From Promethearchaeota archaeon (GTDB taxonomy: Archaea; Asgardarchaeota; Lokiarchaeia; Sigynarchaeales; SOKP01): a stretch of DNA of 27,315 nucleotides. The stretch covers positions 1-27,315 of the forward strand of contig JAHPYY010000136.1 of the NCBI GenBank assembly GCA_019058515.1, read 5' to 3'. Position numbers and translations under genes: made by a program. The notes under the pieces were generated by a model. It ran no database searches. It saw only the letters and a list, made by a program, of their open reading frames with translations, and had not been told where the DNA came from. Positions 23,024-27,315 of the stretch are shown here, in pieces. Position 1 is the first letter of the stretch, and every line of letters begins with the position of its first letter.

Positions 23024-23818
23024 TTAAAAATTACCAAATAGAATCGTAATGGAGATAATGAAAATTAAAAAAATGGTACAACCAATAAACCATCCTGTAA
23101 TCTGCTTCTTTTGGTTAAGCTTTTCCGGTATTAAGTTTTCAATGTCCTCGAAATTCCCTTCTTTTATATCTTTATCCAATTTTATTGCTTCTAAATTCAG
23201 TTGATTCTCGGTTCTATTTATGACCCAAATGTTATTCGCAAATTTGACAGCTTTTCCTAGAATATAGAGGGCTTTTTCGTAATTTTGGTTTAATAATTCA
23301 TTTCGGGCTTTAATTCTGTATTTAATTGCTTTTTTTTTGTTCACTAAGTATTGGTTAAACTTATATAAACTTAAAAGTATAAAAAACAGTAGGAAGACGG
23401 ATCGCCCCATAATTAACGTTATAGTTGCTGTATCTAAATCTACTATAAAATAGAAAAAGGCAATATATACATATATAAAAGTGAAATATGTTATACTCTT
23501 TACAATACCATCGTTATCGTTTGAAAATTGGGATTTTGGATATAAATAACATAATATATAGAACGCATAACTGATTGAGATTAAAACCACGATTTTATTT
23601 GCCATACTTAGAATTAGGTATATAAGGTTGAAGATTGAGATTAAAAAAGCTATGCTTTCTCTCGTGCTTTCTTTTTGAAAACCTCCCTTGGCGTAATAAT
23701 AGGAAAGAATCAAGACTTCTAATGTAAAGAAAATAAAGAATGCGGTAAGCGATATATAAAAGAATACAATGTTTGGAATAAAACTGAAATTTTCGCCCAA
23801 ATCAAAAATTTGTTGCAT
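23024..23818 (-). CDS. multi-pass membrane protein with a helical-repeat domain
   Basis: 264 residues: six or so N-terminal helices (residues 15-160), then a soluble stretch NKKKAIKYRIKARNELLNQN with EKALYILGKAVKFANNIW that looks like one TPR-type helical hairpin, a second helix pair (ENLIPEKLNQKKQITG), and a C-terminal membrane helix TIFLIFIISITILF. No known transporter or enzyme motif is seen. A function in protein-protein contact at the membrane is possible through the TPR-like part. It converges on the preceding gene with an 11-base gap and is separate from the LRR gene upstream by 38+ bases of AT-rich DNA. Confidence 0.65.
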   Translation of the reverse strand: MQQIFDLGENFSFIPNIVFFYISLTAFFIFFTLEVLILSYYYAKGGFQKESTRESIAFLISIFNLIYLILSMANKIVVLISISYAFYILCYLYPKSQFSNDNDGIVKSITYFTFIYVYIAFFYFIVDLDTATITLIMGRSVFLLFFILLSLYKFNQYLVNKKKAIKYRIKARNELLNQNYEKALYILGKAVKFANNIWVINRTENQLNLEAIKLDKDIKEGNFEDIENLIPEKLNQKKQITGWFIGCTIFLIFIISITILFGNF

Positions 23819-23942
23819 TTCATGAGAGTGCAGATATTCAAATATTTAAAGTTTTATTTTGGGTGTAGAACGGATTCTTACATTCTTTCTAGCAAATGAA
23901 ATTTATTGATCAATAAGGAGACATCTCTAATTAAAATTTATT

Positions 23943-24857
23943 TTACGAAACTTTTTCCTTATCAGATTTTAAAATCGATCCGTACTCAGAGCATATTTGC
24001 TTGTCTTCTTCTACCTTAGAATAACAATATGGACAAATTCTAGTTTCACTCACAAGTATTTCTTTTTTAGGAACTCGCGGGAAAACATCGATCCACCCTT
24101 TATCAATCATGTATTTGCCTACCTTTTTTGCAATATTAAGATTAAATTCTAAGGTATTTATTAGGTCAAATAAAGTTGGACGATCGAATTTTCTTATAAC
24201 GTCGGTAGCTTTTTGTTTTATCAAGTTTAGTTCAGATTTATCGTAATCTATTACCGAATTCAATGATTCTAAGGTTTTCTCAGCTGTATCAATGTTTAAC
24301 TTTAGATCCCGAATGACTTCCACTTCTTCCATTTCCTTTTGATTTTCACATTCGAATTTTAGGATCTTTTGAACAAGTTCTTTTTCATATTTCATGTTCT
24401 TGCAGTATTTTACGAATTTTAAAGGTGTGTTGACATAAACATGGTTATACAAACCACCTAATTTTTCAATCAATTTACTAGGAAGCGGATTATGACCAAG
24501 AGTTAATGTATGTAAATTAATGAGTGCATTTAATCCATTCAGTTTGCGAATACGATTTGAATGGAGATATAGCTCTTGGAGGCTAGAAAGAGCGTCCAAT
24601 CCTTTAATTTCAGATATTAGATTACGATTTAGATATAATACCTGCAATTCCTTAAGAGAATCTAAACCATTTATTTCAGTAATTTTATTAAAGCTAAGGT
24701 CCAACACTTTTAATTTGGATATATCTTTTAAACCATCAATTTCAGGAATGTGATCAATATCTAAAGCGCTTAAATTTAATTTCTCATTTTTTAAAGGATA
24801 TTTCTTAACCTCTATATACAACATGAACCATTTAAGAGTACTCTTTCTATCTATCAT
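23943..24857 (-). CDS. leucine-rich-repeat protein with C-terminal zinc ribbon (second Cys pair degenerate)
   Basis: Four to five 22-residue SDS22-like repeats occupy residues 35-140 (pattern LxxLDLSFNKITEINGLDxL, repeated as LQVLYLNRNLISEIKGL and LQELYLHSNRIRKL). A helical region follows (ENQKEMEEVEVIRDLKLNID), then VSETRICPYCYSKVEEDKQI. The zinc ribbon is incomplete: after CPYC the expected CxxCG appears as CSEYG. The ATG at 24857 was chosen because TATATAAAAA (24878-24887) lies about 27 bases upstream on this strand; an ATG at 24896 is also in frame. LRR plus ribbon proteins of this kind are frequent in Asgard genomes. It probably binds a protein partner; none is identified. Confidence 0.75.
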   Translation of the reverse strand: MIDRKSTLKWFMLYIEVKKYPLKNEKLNLSALDIDHIPEIDGLKDISKLKVLDLSFNKITEINGLDSLKELQVLYLNRNLISEIKGLDALSSLQELYLHSNRIRKLNGLNALINLHTLTLGHNPLPSKLIEKLGGLYNHVYVNTPLKFVKYCKNMKYEKELVQKILKFECENQKEMEEVEVIRDLKLNIDTAEKTLESLNSVIDYDKSELNLIKQKATDVIRKFDRPTLFDLINTLEFNLNIAKKVGKYMIDKGWIDVFPRVPKKEILVSETRICPYCYSKVEEDKQICSEYGSILKSDKEKVS

Positions 24858-24877
24858 TATATGTAAGTTAATTCGCC

Positions 24878-24887
24878 TATATAAAAA
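24878..24887 (-). promoter_or_regulatory. TATA box of the LRR gene
   Basis: TTTTTATATA on the minus strand, centred about 26 bases before ATG 24857, predicts a leaderless start there and decides against the ATG at 24896. Confidence 0.5.
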
Positions 24888-25100
24888 AGTGCCCATGTAA
24901 TTAAAATCTAAGCACTTTAGATTTAAGATATTACAATATCTAAAGCTATGATTAGTACAATGATATTAGACTATTACTAGGTTTTTACATGGCCATAATC
25001 GCTACTATAACTATATAAATAGAGTATCTTGGCTTTAAAAAATCACAAATTATCTAATAATTACACCTTAATTTCAATAATTTCTATTCTTTAAGAAAAT

Positions 25101-25658
25101 TCACACTCTAAAATCGTATAACACATCCTCTTTTAGATGCAAAAGAAAATCTTCGCAAACCTCAGCAAATTTAACTATTCGTCGTTTTATAATTCGTATT
25201 TCTTCGTTCTCTAAATTCTTGCTATACCAATGTTTAAGAATCCCAACCCGATCGACATTTTTCTCTGTTAAAAGTGATTTTAGTAACCCTTCCCACCTCT
25301 CGTACTTAATTCGCTTTTCCACCTCGGTAAGCTTTTTAAACTTAGGATTCACATCCGTTAATTTATTTTTTATCCACTCGTCTATCTGCAACTCCGTCCA
25401 CTTCTTATTTCTTAGCTTTCTAACCTTACTCGAACCAAGCAACTTCTTGTACGCTTCCGAGGTATCCAACATTCCTAAATATGTGTCGCAATCGCAATAA
25501 TCGTTCGTTGCTTGAAAATACATTTCTCCTTTTTTTAATTGCTCCTGAACATAAGGATTCACAATTGGAACGAACGACATATTGTACTTATTGAATATCG
25601 GGCGAAGCTCCTCCAATTTTACATTTTCAGGGAGAACCGAGGTTATATAAAAACACAT
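25101..25658 (-). CDS. conserved protein of unknown function (MCFYIT N-terminus)
   Basis: 185 residues, no membrane segment. The N-terminal third MCFYITSVLPENVKLEEL, then FNKYNMSFVPIVN and YCDCDTYLGMLD, has the look of a conserved domain found as short hypothetical proteins in bacteria and archaea; I know no function for it. C-D-C-D-T could be a metal or redox site. The C-terminal part is basic helix (KKLTEVEKRIKYERW, LKHWYSKNLENEEIRI), rich in Lys and Trp. The stop is TGA. It is divergent from the tandem hydrolases on its right with a 128-base gap. Confidence 0.65.
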   Translation of the reverse strand: MCFYITSVLPENVKLEELRPIFNKYNMSFVPIVNPYVQEQLKKGEMYFQATNDYCDCDTYLGMLDTSEAYKKLLGSSKVRKLRNKKWTELQIDEWIKNKLTDVNPKFKKLTEVEKRIKYERWEGLLKSLLTEKNVDRVGILKHWYSKNLENEEIRIIKRRIVKFAEVCEDFLLHLKEDVLYDFRV

Positions 25659-25786
25659 TATTAAGCTCTAGGATTATCAAATAAATAAAGGTTTGTTTAA
25701 TGTTGTTTCAAATTCAGCTATAATTTATAACTTATGAAGGCATATAATTATTAATTTCAATGGGTTTGAAATAAGAGGAAAAATCA

Positions 25787-26674
25787 ATGCCTAAGGCTAA
25801 AGCAAATAATATTGAAATTGAGTACGATACGTTTGGAACTCCCACTTCAAAACCATTCCTATTAATAATGGGACTTGGGGCCCAAATGATCAATTGGGAC
25901 GAAGAGTTTTGTAACCAGTTAGTAGATCGTGGTTTTTACGTGATCCGATTCGACAACCGAGACGTGGGGCTATCCACCAAATTTGACGATGCGGGCGAAC
26001 CAAATTTAATGAAATTAGTCATGGCTGCGCGAAGAGGAAAACAAATTGAATCAGCCTATACGCTTGAAGATATGTCTGACGACGCCGTTGGGCTGTTGGA
26101 CGCTCTTAATATCGATAAAGCTCATATTTGCGGCGCTTCCATGGGAGGGATGATCGCTCAGTTGGTCGCAATTAGACACCCGTCTCGCGTTTTATCCCTT
26201 ACTTCTATCATGAGCAGTACGGGTAATCCCGATCTACCCCAACCGAAACCAGAAGCAATGCAAGCGTTAATGAAACCTATTCCTACCCAGCGCGAAGCAA
26301 TTATCGAGGCGGGTGTAGATACTATGCGAATAATTCACGGACCGGGTATTCCTTTTGACGAAGAAAGAGCGCGCAAGTTGACGATCGCCTCGTTAGATCG
26401 CTCAAATTATCGAGTAGGTTACTCGCGTCAATTAGCTGCGATAATGGCTGCTAAAAATCGAAAGCCCGCCTTAGCGTCAGTCTCGGTTCCTACGCTCGTA
26501 ATTCACGGTTCGGATGATCCACTTATGCCCCCCGATGGAGGTAAAGACACTGCTGAGGCGATACCTGGAGCAGAATTACTCGTCGTCAAAGGAATGGGTC
26601 ACAGTTTACCACCTCAAGTTTGGTCGCAAGTAATCGACGCTATAACGAAGAACACATCTAAAGCTTATCAATAA
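25787..26674 (+). CDS. alpha/beta hydrolase, first of a tandem pair
   Basis: A 295-residue esterase or methylesterase-type hydrolase: oxyanion HG-like loop in LLIMGLGAQMINWDEEF, FDNRDVGLSTKF, nucleophile elbow CGASMGGM (Ser118), acid in IHGSDDPLMPP (Asp243/244) and His272 in GMGHSLPP. This form, with a PDLPQPKPEAM segment in the lid, is frequent in bacteria, so acquisition from bacteria is plausible but untested. AGAGGAAAAATCA before the ATG is a good ribosome site. A second, very similar gene follows at 26714. Substrate is unknown. Confidence 0.92.
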   Translation: MPKAKANNIEIEYDTFGTPTSKPFLLIMGLGAQMINWDEEFCNQLVDRGFYVIRFDNRDVGLSTKFDDAGEPNLMKLVMAARRGKQIESAYTLEDMSDDAVGLLDALNIDKAHICGASMGGMIAQLVAIRHPSRVLSLTSIMSSTGNPDLPQPKPEAMQALMKPIPTQREAIIEAGVDTMRIIHGPGIPFDEERARKLTIASLDRSNYRVGYSRQLAAIMAAKNRKPALASVSVPTLVIHGSDDPLMPPDGGKDTAEAIPGAELLVVKGMGHSLPPQVWSQVIDAITKNTSKAYQ

Positions 26675-26713
26675 AGGTTATTTTAATTGAATTAAACCAA
26701 GAGGAATAATCTA

Positions 26714-27315
26714 ATCCCAAAAGCAAAAGCAAATAATATTGAAATTGAGTACGATACATTTGGGAATCCCGACTCAAAACCAATACTATTAATTATGGGA
26801 TTAGGGGCTCAAATGATCAGATGGGACGAAGAGTTTTGTAAACAAATTGCAGAGCAAGGTTTTTACATGATCCGATTCGACAACCGAGACATGGGGTTAT
26901 CCACCAAATTTGAAGAGGCTGGAGTACCAAATTTAATGAAATTAGTCGTGGCTGCGCAAAAAGGAGAAAAAATAGAATCTGCATATACGATAGAGGATAT
27001 GGCTGACGACGCCGTTGGGCTTTTAGACGCCCTGAATATCGATAAAGCTCATATTTGCGGGGCTTCCATGGGAGGGATGATCGCTCAAGTGGTCGCAATT
27101 AGACACCCATCACGCGTCTTATCTCTTACTTCTGTCATGAGTAGAACAGGCAATCCCGATTTGCCTCAACCGGAACCAGAAGCAATGCAAGCGTTAATCA
27201 AGCCGACTCCCAATGGGCGCGAGGCAATTATCGAGGATAGAGTGAATCGTATGCGAATAATTCACGGTACGGGTATTCCGTTTGACGGAGAAACGGCGCT
27301 CAAGATGGTTACTAC
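26714..27315 (+). CDS. alpha/beta hydrolase, second copy, starting at ATC (3' end outside window)
   Basis: The open frame continues to the last base with the same landmarks as copy 1: LLIMGLGAQMIRWDEEF, FDNRDMGLSTKFEEAG, CGASMGGM and PDLPQPEPEAM. The position of copy 1's ATG is ATC (26714-26716) after a conserved AGAGG nine bases earlier. No ATG, GTG or TTG precedes the first beta strand; the first ATG is near residue 28 and would destroy the domain's start. Either AUC is used weakly, the copy is silent, or there is a base error. The lid and elbow show no frame damage, which suggests selection has kept the protein. Confidence 0.75.
   Translation, partial: MPKAKANNIEIEYDTFGNPDSKPILLIMGLGAQMIRWDEEFCKQIAEQGFYMIRFDNRDMGLSTKFEEAGVPNLMKLVVAAQKGEKIESAYTIEDMADDAVGLLDALNIDKAHICGASMGGMIAQVVAIRHPSRVLSLTSVMSRTGNPDLPQPEPEAMQALIKPTPNGREAIIEDRVNRMRIIHGTGIPFDGETALKMVT

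Larger units (their letters stand above)
25775..27315 (+). repeat. tandem duplication of hydrolase genes
   Basis: The stretch from AAGAGGA before the first hydrolase to beyond its middle is repeated from about 26698. Similarity extends into the leader: AAGAGGAAAAATCAATG in copy 1 against AAGAGGAATAATCTAATC in copy 2. The window ends inside copy 2, so the full repeat length is unknown. Confidence 0.85.

Noticed and set aside
26817..27098. 93-codon minus-strand frame
   Set aside because: Antisense of the second hydrolase, whose plus frame has all the family motifs.
1..27315. Genome-wide reassignment of TAG to a sense codon
   Set aside because: AspRS (ending RLTP), Pth2 (ending LKLL), TruD and the KH-like gene all stop at TAG at their family's usual end, and one duplicated gene has TAG where its paralogue has TAA.
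1..27315. CRISPR arrays, transposases, integrase or phage modules
   Set aside because: No spaced short direct repeats and no recognisable mobile-element protein were found on either strand.

Overview
The window looks archaeal, and most likely comes from an Asgard archaeon, perhaps Lokiarchaeia-like. Archaeal markers are type 2 methionine aminopeptidase, archaeal AspRS, Pth2, TruD, an Alba-like protein, UPF0200, ribosomal proteins L38e and L40e, and TATA boxes placed about 27 nt before start codons (leaderless transcripts). The Asgard call is an inference from L38e, the many small membrane proteins with C-terminal CPYCG-type zinc ribbons, an LRR plus zinc-ribbon protein, a VTT-domain protein, AT-rich sequence and a lipoprotein-free surface anchor. 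It has not been tested by a search.

Left part (1-14.3 kb) is mostly housekeeping: the end of an IscU/NifU-like scaffold, an alpha/beta hydrolase, PRPP synthetase, UPF0200 kinase, Alba-like protein, a 59-aa zinc protein, a VTT membrane protein, a cyclophilin-like protein, a nucleotidyltransferase overlapping MetAP, AspRS, an orphan N6-adenine DNA methyltransferase, TruD, Pth2, a zinc-ribbon/degenerate-KH protein, L38e, L40e and a GPH-type sugar symporter. Middle part (14.4-18.5 kb): a surface-anchored superoxide-reductase-fold protein, a SnoaL-like protein with a nonsense codon, a corrinoid protein and UroD-family methyltransferase operon ending in a stem-loop/T-tract terminator, and a coiled-coil protein.

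Right part (18.5-27.3 kb) is accessory. It holds a 1.1-kb tandem duplication of a divergent pair of unknown membrane-protein genes, two more membrane-protein genes with in-frame TAG codons (one also with a -1 frame change at a U UUU UUA heptamer), a multi-TM protein, an LRR protein, an unknown conserved protein, and a tandem pair of alpha/beta hydrolases whose second copy has ATC where the first has ATG.

The most unusual signal is a concentration of translation anomalies: premature TAG/TGA codons, frame changes at homopolymers, and AUU/AUC at start positions, several conserved between duplicated copies. TAG is also an ordinary stop here (AspRS ends in its normal RLTP, then TAG), so global stop reassignment is not supported. 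Gene decay, assembly error and local recoding remain the competing explanations. No tRNA, rRNA, CRISPR array, transposase or IS was seen.
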